Origin: Planctomycetota bacterium
GTDB lineage: Bacteria; Planctomycetota; UBA8108; UBA1146; JAJFFE01
Length of the DNA stretch: 58,369 nt
Direction of reading: 5' to 3'
NCBI GenBank assembly: GCA_021776775.1
Contig: JAJFFE010000170.1
Coordinates: 1 to 58,369, forward strand
A program made the translations under genes and the position numbers. Positions 26,406-36,312 of this stretch are shown piece after piece; position 1 is the stretch's first letter, and each line of letters begins with the position of its first letter. Under the pieces are notes generated by a model. That model did not search any database and was not told the origin of the DNA. It saw only the letters and a list, made by a program, of their open reading frames with translations.

Positions 26406-26415
26406 TGTTATAACA
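26406..26415. promoter_or_regulatory. Candidate GntR operator TGTTATAACA, copy 2
   Basis: Same perfect palindrome as at 23503-23512, placed between the divergent GntR gene (start 26335) and the lyase gene (start 26455). It lies about 40 bases before the lyase ATG, so bound protein would cover the promoter or transcription start. Its position fits control of the nanA-transporter-sialidase operon and autoregulation. Confidence 0.65.
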
Positions 26416-26454
26416 CCGACGGTCGGCGGATGCACCGCCGCCAAGGAGGGGCTT

Positions 26455-27444
26455 ATGTCTCGATCTGCGATCGACTTGTTCGGCTTGATCGCCGCTCCCC
26501 ACACTCCGTTCGATGAACAGGGTGCCTTAATGCCAACGGCCGTGGAAGCACAAGCCGCCCATTTCGAGAAGAACGGAATCGTCGGAGCGTTCGTCTCGGG
26601 GACCACCGGTGAAGGGCACTCGTTGAACGTCGACGAGCGCGAGCAGCTCGCCGAAGCGTGGGTCTCGGCGACGAAGGAACGCAACATCGCAGTCATCCTG
26701 CAAGTCGGCGGAAACTGCGTGACCGACTGCAAGCGGCTCGCTTCGCACGCGCAGAAGATTGGCGCCGACGCACACTCGGTCATGGCGCCGTGCTACTTCA
26801 AACCGTCGGGCGTCGAAGGGTTGGTCGAGTGGTGCGCCGAGATTGCCGAGTGCGCCCCAGAACTCCCCTTCTTCTTCTACGACATCCCCTCCTGGACCGG
26901 CGTCAACGTGATGACGTCCGAGTTCCTCGTCCAGAGTCGTAAACAAATTCCGACCTTGCGCGGCGTGAAGTACACCAATCCCGACCTCGCTGACTTCTTG
27001 CGGTGCTCGCGATTCGCACGCGGCGAGATGGGCCTCTACTTCGGCAACGACGAGGCGCTCTTGGGTGGGCTAGCGCTGGGAGCTATCGGTGCCGTTGGCA
27101 GCTCGTACAACTTCGCGGCGCCGATCTACCACCGGCTGGCGCAAGCGTTCATCGAAGGAGACCTAGTCACCGCGCGACGTGAACAAGCGATGTCCGCCGC
27201 CTTGATCGATCTCATGGTTCACTACGACTACATGACCGCGGCCAAGAACACGATGGGCTTCCTCGGTGTTCCCGTGGGGGATCCGCGGCCGCCGCTGGAC
27301 TCGCTCGATGATGCGAGCCGCGAGCTCTTGCGCGCAGATCTCGACGAGATCGGCTTCTTCGAGTGGGTGGAAGAGATTCCCGACAACACTCAGGAAATCT
27401 GGGACGAGATCGCTGAACGCGCTCGCGACGGATTAGGACGCTAA
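26455..27444 (+). CDS. nanA: N-acetylneuraminate lyase-like DHDPS-family aldolase
   Basis: 329 residues, DapA/NanA superfamily class I aldolase. It would cleave N-acetylneuraminate to N-acetylmannosamine and pyruvate in the cytosol. Visible active-site features are the pyruvate-binding GTTGE (49-53), Tyr142 in FFYDIPSWTG (the YxxPxxTG pattern typical of sialic-acid lyases), and the Schiff-base Lys172 in LRGVKYTN. Length is slightly longer than E. coli NanA (297) because of an extended C-terminal helix region. The start at 26455 has AAGGAGG five bases upstream. It is the first gene of a tight plus-strand operon (5 bp before the mutarotase-symporter gene, which overlaps the next). The context of sialidases and mutarotase supports NAL activity over DHDPS or related aldolases; still, specificity is inferred. 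Confidence 0.88.
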   Translation: MSRSAIDLFGLIAAPHTPFDEQGALMPTAVEAQAAHFEKNGIVGAFVSGTTGEGHSLNVDEREQLAEAWVSATKERNIAVILQVGGNCVTDCKRLASHAQKIGADAHSVMAPCYFKPSGVEGLVEWCAEIAECAPELPFFFYDIPSWTGVNVMTSEFLVQSRKQIPTLRGVKYTNPDLADFLRCSRFARGEMGLYFGNDEALLGGLALGAIGAVGSSYNFAAPIYHRLAQAFIEGDLVTARREQAMSAALIDLMVHYDYMTAAKNTMGFLGVPVGDPRPPLDSLDDASRELLRADLDEIGFFEWVEEIPDNTQEIWDEIAERARDGLGR

Positions 27445-27449
27445 CGACC

Positions 27450-30068
27450 ATGGCCCGCCCTTCGTCGCTTCGCACGCTGACGCTTTGCTCGTTGTTCGTG
27501 ATTGCGCTGTGCAGCGCCTGCCGAGGGCCCGATCTTCCCAAGACCCACGAACCAGCGACGACGCTGTCGTGGAGCGATCTACCGCCGTTGCCCGACGACT
27601 TCGGATTTGGCGGCCCCTTTGTCGGAACCACAGACGGCGTGCTCATCGTCGCCGGCGGGGCCAACTTTCCCGACGGCCCGCCGTGGGCGGAAGGCGACAA
27701 ACCGGCCGGCGGCAAGAAGTGGCACGACCGGATCTTCGTCTTGGAACCGGAAGCGACCGCATGGAAGGTGGCGTCCACGGCGCTGCCAGCGCCGAGGGCA
27801 TACGGCGCCACGATCGCCACCGACGACGGACTTCTCCTGTTCGGCGGCAGCGACGCCGGGCAGGTCTATGACTCGGTATGGCTGCTTCGCTACGACGCAA
27901 TCTCCGGTGTGACGATCACGACCGTGGGTTCGCTACCACAACCGTCGGCGTTCTTGGGCGCGGCGAAGATAAAAGACTCGGTCTTCGTCCTTCCCGGCAA
28001 GAAGTCGAAAGACGATAGCGATCTGGTCGACGCCTTGTGGATCGCAACCGTGAAAGACGGCGGCGCCCTCGAGTGGAACGTCCAGCCCGGTCTGCCGAGT
28101 GGTCCCCGACAAAAGGCGGTCGTCGCCGCCCAGTCGACGGGCAAACAACCGGCGTTCTACGTCTTCAGCGGAGAGATCCCGCGCCGCGACGCCGCCGGCG
28201 CGTTGCAACTGGACTACGTGGAGACCAGCTATCGGTACACGCCGGGGCAAGACGGCGGCAGTTGGCACGAGGTCGCGTCAACGCCGGAACCGATCGCCGC
28301 CGGCTGCGCCATCGACAGCGGTCAAGCGCACGTTCTCTGCTTCAGCGGTTCGACGGGTCGTCACATTGCGAAGCCGGTTCAAGATCGTCCGGAGTTTCCG
28401 GCACGCGTGTACGCCTACCACACCGTCACCAATACTTGGGTCGACGCCGGCTCCCTGCCGCAGGCGGTGGTCACCACAGGAGTGACACGCTGGCAAGACA
28501 AGATCGTCCTACCTACCGGTGAGATTCGTCCGGGTGTGCGCACCAATCGCGTTCAGCAACTCGTACTCGGGCGCAATGAGCGTCCGTTCGGAGCCGCAAA
28601 CCACGCGGTGTTGATCATTTACCTAGTCGCACTCGTCGGCATGGGCATCTACTTCGCACGACGCGAGAAGGGAACCGACGACTACTTTCGAGCGGGACGT
28701 CGGGTTCCTTGGTGGGCAGCCGGGCTCAGCATCTACGCCACGCAGCTCAGTGCGATCACCTATGTCGCAACGCCCGGACTCGCCTTCGCGAGCGACTGGA
28801 TGGTCTATCCGGCGTACATCATGATTCTCGTGCTCGCGCCCATCGTCGTGACGTTCTACCTGCCGTTCTTTCGACGACTCAACTTGACCTCGGCGTACGA
28901 GTACCTGGAACGCCGTTTCAACTACGCCGTGCGTCTGTTCGGCTGCCTCTCGTTCATCACGTTTCAGATTCTCCGTATGGCCATCGTGGTGTACCTACCG
29001 GCGCTCGCCCTCTCGACCATCACCGGGCTCGACGTCATCACGTGCATTCTCATCATGGGAGTTTTGGCTACGGTCTACACGGTGCTCGGTGGTATCGAAG
29101 CGGTCATCTGGACCGACGTTCTGCAAGCCGGCGTGCTGCTCGGCGGCGTGATCGTGGCGCTGGTTCTGATCTGTACGGATGAGGGGCTGGGGCGAGTGTT
29201 CACGGTAGCTATGGAGAACGAGAAGACGCGCCTCTTCGACTGGAACTGGAGCTTCACGGACATGGTGTCGTGGGGCGTTCTGATCGGCGCCCTGGCCTTG
29301 AACTTCGGGCCGTACACGACCGACCAAGCGGTGATCCAACGATACCTCTCGACCAAGGACGAGAAAGCGGCCGCCCGCGGTATCTGGCTCAACGGGTTGG
29401 CCGCGCTGCCACTGGGGTTGGTCTTCTTCGTCCTAGGTGCCGGGCTGTTCGTCTACTTCCAGAGCCACCCGGAGCTGCTTCCGATCGGAATGAAGAACGA
29501 CGAGGTGTTCCCGCTGTTCGTCTCGGCACGACTCCCGGTCGGCTTGTCGGGGCTGGTGATCGCCGGGATCTTCGCGGCCAGCATGTCGAGTCTTGATTCG
29601 AGCATGCACTCGATCGCCACGTCATTCACGAGCGATATCTACCGACGCGTCGCACCCGATCGACAGGACCACCACTACCTGAACGTGGCGCGGACCGTGA
29701 CCATAGCCATGGGCGTTGTCGGCATCGGCACCGCGATCATGCTTTCGACGAGCGACATCAGGAGTCAGTTTCTATTTTTCCAGAAGGCACTCGGTCTGCT
29801 GAGTAGCGGACTTGTCGGCGTGTTCATGCTCGGAGTGTTTACGCGTCGCGCTCACGCGGCAGGCGTACTGTTGGGAGTTGCCGCGAGCGTCGCGGCGCTC
29901 GTTTGGCTGAACTGGTTCACCAACGTGAACTTCTACTGGCACGCGGTGGTAGGCACGTCGACTTGCGTGGTCGTCGGTTACGGCGCCAGCGTCTTGCTAC
30001 CCTCTCCAGCTCGCGAACTAGACGGGCTGACGTATCGCACGTTGGCCCGGGAACGGGCCTCCGAATGA
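27450..30068 (+). CDS. Fusion of Kelch-type sialic-acid mutarotase and sodium:solute symporter
   Basis: 872 residues. The N-terminus is a lipoprotein-type signal ending ALCSAC, with Cys24 as the predicted lipidation site. Residues about 36-375 form a Kelch-like propeller of the cyclically permuted mutarotase (NanM/YjhT) type: DGVLIVAGGANFPDGPPWAE, LPAPRAYGATIATDDGLLLF, YVFSGEIPRR and IVLPTGEIRPGVR. Residues about 385-865 are a full SSS-family transporter with about 13 hydrophobic helices and family signatures (REKGTDDYFRAGRRVPWWAA, TVYTVLGGIEAVIWTDVLQA, NFGPYTTDQAVIQRYLSTKD). The mutarotase would convert the alpha-anomer released by sialidase to the beta-anomer and hand it to the Na+-coupled importer in the same chain. 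It starts 5 bp after nanA and overlaps the next gene by 4 bases (ATGA). Confidence 0.9.
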   Translation: MARPSSLRTLTLCSLFVIALCSACRGPDLPKTHEPATTLSWSDLPPLPDDFGFGGPFVGTTDGVLIVAGGANFPDGPPWAEGDKPAGGKKWHDRIFVLEPEATAWKVASTALPAPRAYGATIATDDGLLLFGGSDAGQVYDSVWLLRYDAISGVTITTVGSLPQPSAFLGAAKIKDSVFVLPGKKSKDDSDLVDALWIATVKDGGALEWNVQPGLPSGPRQKAVVAAQSTGKQPAFYVFSGEIPRRDAAGALQLDYVETSYRYTPGQDGGSWHEVASTPEPIAAGCAIDSGQAHVLCFSGSTGRHIAKPVQDRPEFPARVYAYHTVTNTWVDAGSLPQAVVTTGVTRWQDKIVLPTGEIRPGVRTNRVQQLVLGRNERPFGAANHAVLIIYLVALVGMGIYFARREKGTDDYFRAGRRVPWWAAGLSIYATQLSAITYVATPGLAFASDWMVYPAYIMILVLAPIVVTFYLPFFRRLNLTSAYEYLERRFNYAVRLFGCLSFITFQILRMAIVVYLPALALSTITGLDVITCILIMGVLATVYTVLGGIEAVIWTDVLQAGVLLGGVIVALVLICTDEGLGRVFTVAMENEKTRLFDWNWSFTDMVSWGVLIGALALNFGPYTTDQAVIQRYLSTKDEKAAARGIWLNGLAALPLGLVFFVLGAGLFVYFQSHPELLPIGMKNDEVFPLFVSARLPVGLSGLVIAGIFAASMSSLDSSMHSIATSFTSDIYRRVAPDRQDHHYLNVARTVTIAMGVVGIGTAIMLSTSDIRSQFLFFQKALGLLSSGLVGVFMLGVFTRRAHAAGVLLGVAASVAALVWLNWFTNVNFYWHAVVGTSTCVVVGYGASVLLPSPARELDGLTYRTLARERASE

Positions 30069-32431
30069 ACATTGCACGACATCGCCTCACCCTTGTCGCG
30101 TTCCTGATCGCCGTGGTCGCGACTACCACGTTTCCTTCTCCCACGTACGCGTCGGATGCGCTTCGAATCGTCGCGTTCGGAGACATGACCACCGCGTCGT
30201 GGCCGCGCGTAAAAGCGTACTCGGAGGTTCTCCAAGAGAAACTGACCAAGGTCCATATTCGCGCTGTCGTTCTGAACGCCGGTGCCAGAGGATTAGACAC
30301 CGAGCAGGCGGTCGAGAACCTCGATCGTGATTTGCTATCGCGGCATGGCGACATTGTGATAATTCAACTCGGCTTCAACGACTCGACCATTCGCAAGGGA
30401 GCGACCGAGCCACCGGTCTCCGAACAGGACTACCGCGCAAACCTGCAAGCGATCGTAGAGCGTATCCGCTCGACTGGGGCCGAGCCGCTGCTCATGACCC
30501 CGACCCCGCTCTTCTGGACGGACGCAACTCGGAAGAAATTTGGCGCAGCGTCGTACGACGTCGAGGATCGTTGGGGACTGAACGTCCAGGCGACCCGATA
30601 TGCAGCGATCGTCCGCGAGGTGGCCAAAGCGACGAACGCCACCCTCGTCGATGTGCAGCAGCTCTTCCTGGAACGCATCGAGTCGGGAAGTGCGGCCGAC
30701 GTGGAGTGGCTCTCCGACGGGATTCACCCCAACACGGCTGGGCACGACGCCATCGGAAGCGCACTCGCCCGAAAGATCGTGCCGAGGTTGCGCAGTGGCG
30801 AGATCGCACCGAAGCGGACGACGTCGCTCCCCGCCCTCGACGGTTCGCCGTTGGTGACCTTCGTCGAACGCGGGCGCGCGCTCGGGGTGATCGATCCGTT
30901 CGAGAACTGGACGACTGAAGACGGCTCCGTCCGTGGCCCCAAGCAATCGACCAAGAGTCGCCCGAATCGGCCTCTGTACGCGGCTCACGGCATTTCAACC
31001 GGCGACTTTCACATGCACGCCCGCGTCTCGCTCGAGTCGCTAGACCACTACGTCTCGTTCAAGTTTGGCCACGACATGCTGTGGGTCGGCGGCGATTCGG
31101 GAGTTATCGCGATTGCCGGTCCAAGGTTCGGTGACCCGGCTCGCGCTCTGGAGCAGTGTTCGCACTACCTCTTCGACAACATTCCGTTCGACTTCGAGGC
31201 GAAGCGCGTCGGTCGCAAGCTGACCTTCTCCATCGACGGCTGGCCGATCATCACCGTCGATTCTCCAGATGACATCCCAACCCTGTCGATCGAATCGAAC
31301 CAACCCGGACTGAGCATCGAGCACTGGTCGGTCCGTGGTCGCACCCGTGAAGTCGCCAGCTTGCTCCCGCCGGCGTATACGATCCCAACCATCGATCTAG
31401 CCGGGGAAACGCATCGCCAAGTGACCGTCGACCGGGAAAAGGGCAAATACCTCGGCCACCCGACAACGGTGCTTCTCGAAGACAACAAGACGATTCTCAC
31501 GGTCTACCCCGAGGGGCATGGGAAAGGGTCCATCGTCTACAAGCGAAGCAGGGACGGCGGGCTCACCTGGAGCGAACGGCTCTCGGTACCGAAGAGTTGG
31601 TCGACCAGCAAGGAAACGCCTTCGATCCACCGCGTCGTCGACCGAGACGGCAAGAAGCGGTTGATCGTCTTCTCTGGGCTCTACCCTGCCCGTCTGTCGG
31701 TGTCTGAAGATGACGGGCTCACGTGGTCGGAGCTCGAGCCGGTCGGCGACTGGGGTGGCATTGTCGTCATGGGCTCACTCGAACGCATCGGCGACGGACG
31801 TTACATGGCGCTCTTTCACGACGACGGTCGCTTCATTCAGGCGGGCGGCAGGCGGACGACGTTCAAGGTATACAAAACGATCTCCGATGACGGTGGCCTG
31901 ACCTGGAGCCCGCCGAGCGTGATCGCGCACCACCCGCACGCGCATCTGTGCGAACCGGGGCTGATTCGATCCCCCGAAGGGAAACAGCTCGCGGTGCTTC
32001 TGCGTGAGAACAGTCGTCAGTACAACTCGTTCGTCGTCTTCTCGAACGACGAAGGCGAGACGTGGACCGAGCCGCGCGAACTCCCGGCTGCGCTCACTGG
32101 TGACCGCCACACCGGCCGTTACGCGCCGGATGGACGACTCTTGATCAGCTTTCGGGACACCACGCGAAGCAGTCCGACCAAGGGCGATTGGGTTGCTTGG
32201 GTCGGTCGCTACGAGGACATCGTCAGCGGTAGCGAAGGGCAGTATCGGGTGCGTCTCATGGACAACCATGTGCGCGGAGATTGCGCGTACCCCGGCGTCG
32301 AACGACTTCCTGACGGAACCTTCGTCCTGACGACATATGGTCATTGGACAAAGGGCGAACAGCCCTGGATTGCGTCGGTTCGGCTCAAGCTCGAGGAGCT
32401 GGACGAGCGGTCTGGTCAATCGCCGCGTTGA
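30065..32431 (+). CDS. Secreted SGNH-like / sialidase (BNR) fusion; esterase nucleophile replaced
   Basis: 788 residues with a signal peptide (about 1-29, ending TYA-SD). Part one (about 32-240) is an SGNH/GDSL hydrolase fold: RIVAFGDMTTASW, LGFNDST with Asn105, and DGIHPN with Asp218 and His221. The usual nucleophilic Ser of GDS is Met41 here (codon ATG at 30185). O-acetylesterase activity is therefore doubtful. Part two (about 255-425) is a LamG/DUF1080-like beta sandwich. Part three (about 430-775) is a BNR sialidase-type propeller with Asp boxes (SRDGGLTWSER, SEDDGLTWSEL, SDDGGLTWSPP, SNDEGETWTEP). The protein probably acts on O-acetylated sialoglycans outside the cytoplasm. The ATG overlaps the stop of the transporter gene (ATGA), so translation is coupled; it is the last gene of the operon. 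Confidence 0.85.
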   Translation: MNIARHRLTLVAFLIAVVATTTFPSPTYASDALRIVAFGDMTTASWPRVKAYSEVLQEKLTKVHIRAVVLNAGARGLDTEQAVENLDRDLLSRHGDIVIIQLGFNDSTIRKGATEPPVSEQDYRANLQAIVERIRSTGAEPLLMTPTPLFWTDATRKKFGAASYDVEDRWGLNVQATRYAAIVREVAKATNATLVDVQQLFLERIESGSAADVEWLSDGIHPNTAGHDAIGSALARKIVPRLRSGEIAPKRTTSLPALDGSPLVTFVERGRALGVIDPFENWTTEDGSVRGPKQSTKSRPNRPLYAAHGISTGDFHMHARVSLESLDHYVSFKFGHDMLWVGGDSGVIAIAGPRFGDPARALEQCSHYLFDNIPFDFEAKRVGRKLTFSIDGWPIITVDSPDDIPTLSIESNQPGLSIEHWSVRGRTREVASLLPPAYTIPTIDLAGETHRQVTVDREKGKYLGHPTTVLLEDNKTILTVYPEGHGKGSIVYKRSRDGGLTWSERLSVPKSWSTSKETPSIHRVVDRDGKKRLIVFSGLYPARLSVSEDDGLTWSELEPVGDWGGIVVMGSLERIGDGRYMALFHDDGRFIQAGGRRTTFKVYKTISDDGGLTWSPPSVIAHHPHAHLCEPGLIRSPEGKQLAVLLRENSRQYNSFVVFSNDEGETWTEPRELPAALTGDRHTGRYAPDGRLLISFRDTTRSSPTKGDWVAWVGRYEDIVSGSEGQYRVRLMDNHVRGDCAYPGVERLPDGTFVLTTYGHWTKGEQPWIASVRLKLEELDERSGQSPR

Positions 32432-32458
32432 TTTAGGCCGTTTCATGGGCCCTTTTTG

Positions 32459-32490
32459 CTTGCGGGTACCTATAATGCGATACCCGCAAG
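32459..32490 (+). promoter_or_regulatory. Perfect hairpin containing a -10 consensus upstream of the DEAD-box helicase
   Basis: CTTGCGGGTA (32459-32468) and TACCCGCAAG (32481-32490) form a perfect 10-base inverted repeat with a 12-base spacer. The spacer contains TATAAT at 32471-32476, an ideal -10 hexamer, but no good -35 at 17 bases. It may be an operator over a promoter that starts near 32483 and gives a leader of about 170 nt, or a processing/termination hairpin after the sialidase gene. No T tract follows the stem. Confidence 0.45.
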
Positions 32491-32610
32491 CGCCCGCCGT
32501 AGTCTGTTCCCGCAGCACGCTGTTCCGTGTTTGAGCCTCTTTTCGAGGTTTCGTGTTAGAGCAACACCGAAGCGGTTTGCACGATTTCCCTGCACCGTAC
32601 TCCAGTCATT

Positions 32611-32634
32611 TCTGGGGGGCTCCCCCCCCCCAGA
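32611..32634 (+). repeat. G/C homopolymer hairpin in the DEAD-box helicase leader
   Basis: TCTGGGGGG (32611-32619) pairs perfectly with CCCCCCAGA (32626-32634). The right arm is part of an uninterrupted run of ten C (32622-32631), and a second run of five C follows at 32635-32639. The hairpin ends 21 bases before the helicase ATG, close enough to affect ribosome loading. A ten-base homopolymer is also prone to length variation. Confidence 0.6.
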
Positions 32635-32655
32635 CCCCCAACTGAATCGAAGCGA

Positions 32656-33963
32656 ATGACCACAGAGAAGACGTCCGAGGCCGACAAAGAAAATGCGCCG
32701 ACGCGCTTCGATCAACTCGGACTTCACCCGGACGTCTTACGCGCGATCCAAGATCTCGGCTTCGAGACCCCGACCCCCATCCAGGCGCAAGCAATCCCGA
32801 CCTTGGTCGAAGGACATGACCTCATCGGCAAGGCGGAAACGGGAACCGGTAAGACCCTGGCGTTCGTCGCACCGATGATCGGTCACATGGATCTCACGCG
32901 CGTCTCGGTACAAGGACTCGTGCTCTGCCCCACGCGAGAGTTGGCGCAGCAAGTCGAAGAGTCGGCCAAGGCGCTCGGTCAGCATATCGGCCTGAAAACA
33001 GCTCTGCTCGTAGGCGGAGTGCACCAAAGCGGCCAGATCATGAAGCTCCGCAACGGCGCGCAGCTCGTCGTAGGTACGCCCGGACGCGTGCTCGAAATGA
33101 TCAACGAGCGCTACCTGAAGCTGGGGTGGACGACTCATGCGGTCCTCGATGAGGCCGACCGCATGCTCGACATGGGCTTCATCGACGACGTCGGAAAAAT
33201 TCTCGAGAAGATACCGGAGGAGCGGCAGACCATGCTGTTTTCCGCGACCATCCCTCCGCAACTCGCGCGGCTCTCGGCGAAGTTCATGAACAAACCGAAG
33301 ACGGTCGCCACGTCCATGGGGACGGCGACGGTTTCGAAGATCCGCCAGTTCTTCTTGCGAGTACACCCCTACGACAAAGAGCAGTACCTCTTTGAGCTTC
33401 TCGACGAGTCGCCCAACGAAACTTGTATCGTGTTCTGTAACACCCGACGCAAGGTCAAGGAGCTCGACCGACTGCTGTGGGGACGTGGCTATCCGGCCGG
33501 GTCCCTGCACGGCGATCAGGACCAAGACACGCGCTTCAAAATTCTCGATGCGTTCAAGGATGGTGAAGTTGACACCTTGGTCGCCACCGACGTCGCCGCC
33601 CGCGGCTTGGATATCGACGGCGTAACCCGTGTGATCAACTTCGACGTCCCCAATGAGCTCGACACCTACGTGCATCGCATCGGACGAACCGGACGCGCGG
33701 GCGAAGAAGGCGAAGCGATCCTGCTCGTCACCCGCAGCGAAGAGCTGAACTTCTCGACCATTACTCGTGAGCTCAAGGTGCCGATCGAGGAGTTCTTCTG
33801 GAAGCCGGAGAAGCGGGGCACTCCTCCCCCGCGATCGTCGTACCGAGACAGTGGCAGTTCCGGCGGTCGCAGCGGTGGCCGAGGCGGCAGCGGTGGTCGT
33901 GGCGGCGGACGCAGCTCGGGCGGTGGCGGTGGACGCAGCTCCGGAAGCGGACGACGCCGCTGA
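32656..33963 (+). CDS. DEAD-box ATP-dependent RNA helicase
   Basis: 435 residues with all DEAD-box motifs: the Q motif (LGFETPTPIQAQAIPTL), motif I AETGTGKT, Ia PTRELAQQVEE, Ib TPGRVLE, II VLDEADRMLDMGF, III SAT, IV IVFCNTRRKVKELDRLL, V ATDVAARGLDIDGV and VI YVHRIGRTGRAGEEG. The C-terminus (about 385-435) is a Gly/Ser/Arg-rich RGG-like tail that usually binds RNA. It most resembles RhlE/DeaD helicases acting in ribosome assembly, mRNA decay or cold adaptation; the exact subtype cannot be set. The leader contains two hairpins and a C10 tract. Only a weak purine stretch (GAAGCGA) precedes the ATG. Confidence 0.95.
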   Translation: MTTEKTSEADKENAPTRFDQLGLHPDVLRAIQDLGFETPTPIQAQAIPTLVEGHDLIGKAETGTGKTLAFVAPMIGHMDLTRVSVQGLVLCPTRELAQQVEESAKALGQHIGLKTALLVGGVHQSGQIMKLRNGAQLVVGTPGRVLEMINERYLKLGWTTHAVLDEADRMLDMGFIDDVGKILEKIPEERQTMLFSATIPPQLARLSAKFMNKPKTVATSMGTATVSKIRQFFLRVHPYDKEQYLFELLDESPNETCIVFCNTRRKVKELDRLLWGRGYPAGSLHGDQDQDTRFKILDAFKDGEVDTLVATDVAARGLDIDGVTRVINFDVPNELDTYVHRIGRTGRAGEEGEAILLVTRSEELNFSTITRELKVPIEEFFWKPEKRGTPPPRSSYRDSGSSGGRSGGRGGSGGRGGGRSSGGGGGRSSGSGRRR

Positions 33964-34205
33964 CTCTTCAGCCGCGCCATCACCTCCGCACCGCATCCGC
34001 GCCACTCGGCGCCCGTTCACTCGAATCGCTCGATCCGATCCAGCGACCCTCCACATAGCTCGTTTGAAGCCCGATCACGCTCGCCGGCCGCAGTGGCGTC
34101 GCGTCGTGGTCGACCGGGCCTCGGCACAGCCGTCCGCAGAGTTCAACTCTGGAACCCGACGACTCGTGGCGCCCAGCTCTCCGCCAACGGCGATGAATAG
34201 ACACG

Positions 34206-34243
34206 AAAAAACCCCCGCGAGCTGCTAGAGCCCGCGGGGGTTT
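34206..34243 (-). terminator. Rho-independent terminator of groESL
   Basis: On the minus strand CCCCCGCGGGCTC (34240-34228) pairs with GAGC/GCGGGGG around a short loop and is followed by six T residues (A tract 34206-34211 on the plus strand). It ends 18 bases after the groEL stop. The stem is strong on both strands, but only the minus strand has a full T run. Confidence 0.9.
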
Positions 34244-34261
34244 CATACCTCTGACGAGGGT

Positions 34262-35899
<1,638 letters not shown>

Positions 35900-35937
35900 G
35901 TGGTGTGGACCTTTCTCAGATCGCGGCGAAGTGGGGT

Positions 35938-36234
35938 TTAGTCGACAATCGCGAGGACATCGTCTTCACTCATGATGAGGTATTCTTCGCCGCCAACTTT
36001 GACTTCGGTGCCGGCGTAGGAGGAGAAGAGAATTCGATCGTTCTTCTTCACCTGGAACGAAGCGCGGTTGCCGTCTTTGAGCAACTTGCCGTCGCCGAGC
36101 GAAACGACTTTGCCTTCGCGCGGCTTTTCTTTGGCGGTGTCCGGGAGGACGATGCCGCCCGAGGTCTTCTCTTCTGCCTCGAGTCGCTTGACGACGATCT
36201 TGTCGCTCAGCGGACGAAGGTTCGTTTTCGCCAT
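35938..36234 (-). CDS. groES: 10 kDa co-chaperonin GroES
   Basis: 98 residues, typical GroES. It caps the GroEL chamber. Motifs: [20 protein letters not shown], the mobile loop [20 protein letters not shown], and the C-terminal [17 protein letters not shown]. The ATG at 36234 is preferred because AGGAAGG lies about ten bases upstream and the family starts here; the frame extends further without homology. It is the first gene of groES-groEL. No CIRCE element was found upstream; a different inverted repeat (36263-36295) is present. Confidence 0.97.
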   Translation of the reverse strand: MAKTNLRPLSDKIVVKRLEAEEKTSGGIVLPDTAKEKPREGKVVSLGDGKLLKDGNRASFQVKKNDRILFSSYAGTEVKVGGEEYLIMSEDDVLAIVD

Positions 36235-36262
36235 GGTTCTGGCCTTCCTACTTCTTCTTTTG

Positions 36263-36295
36263 ATTGCCCGCGTTACAAAAACGCAAACGGGCAAT
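36263..36295 (-). promoter_or_regulatory. Inverted repeat upstream of groES (candidate heat-shock operator or upstream terminator)
   Basis: ATTGCCCG (36263-36270) and CGGGCAAT (36288-36295) form a perfect 8-base inverted repeat with a 17-base spacer, 29 bases before the groES ATG. It does not match CIRCE (TTAGCACTC-N9-GAGTGCTAA). It could be a regulator site or a hairpin after the response-regulator gene (stop at 36313), but there is no T tract. Confidence 0.4.
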
Positions 36296-36312
36296 GAACT
36301 TCGGTTTGTTTC

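Noticed and set aside
32737..34056. Minus-strand 439-codon frame opposite the DEAD-box helicase
   Set aside because: Ala-rich and low-complexity at its start, antisense to a certain gene.
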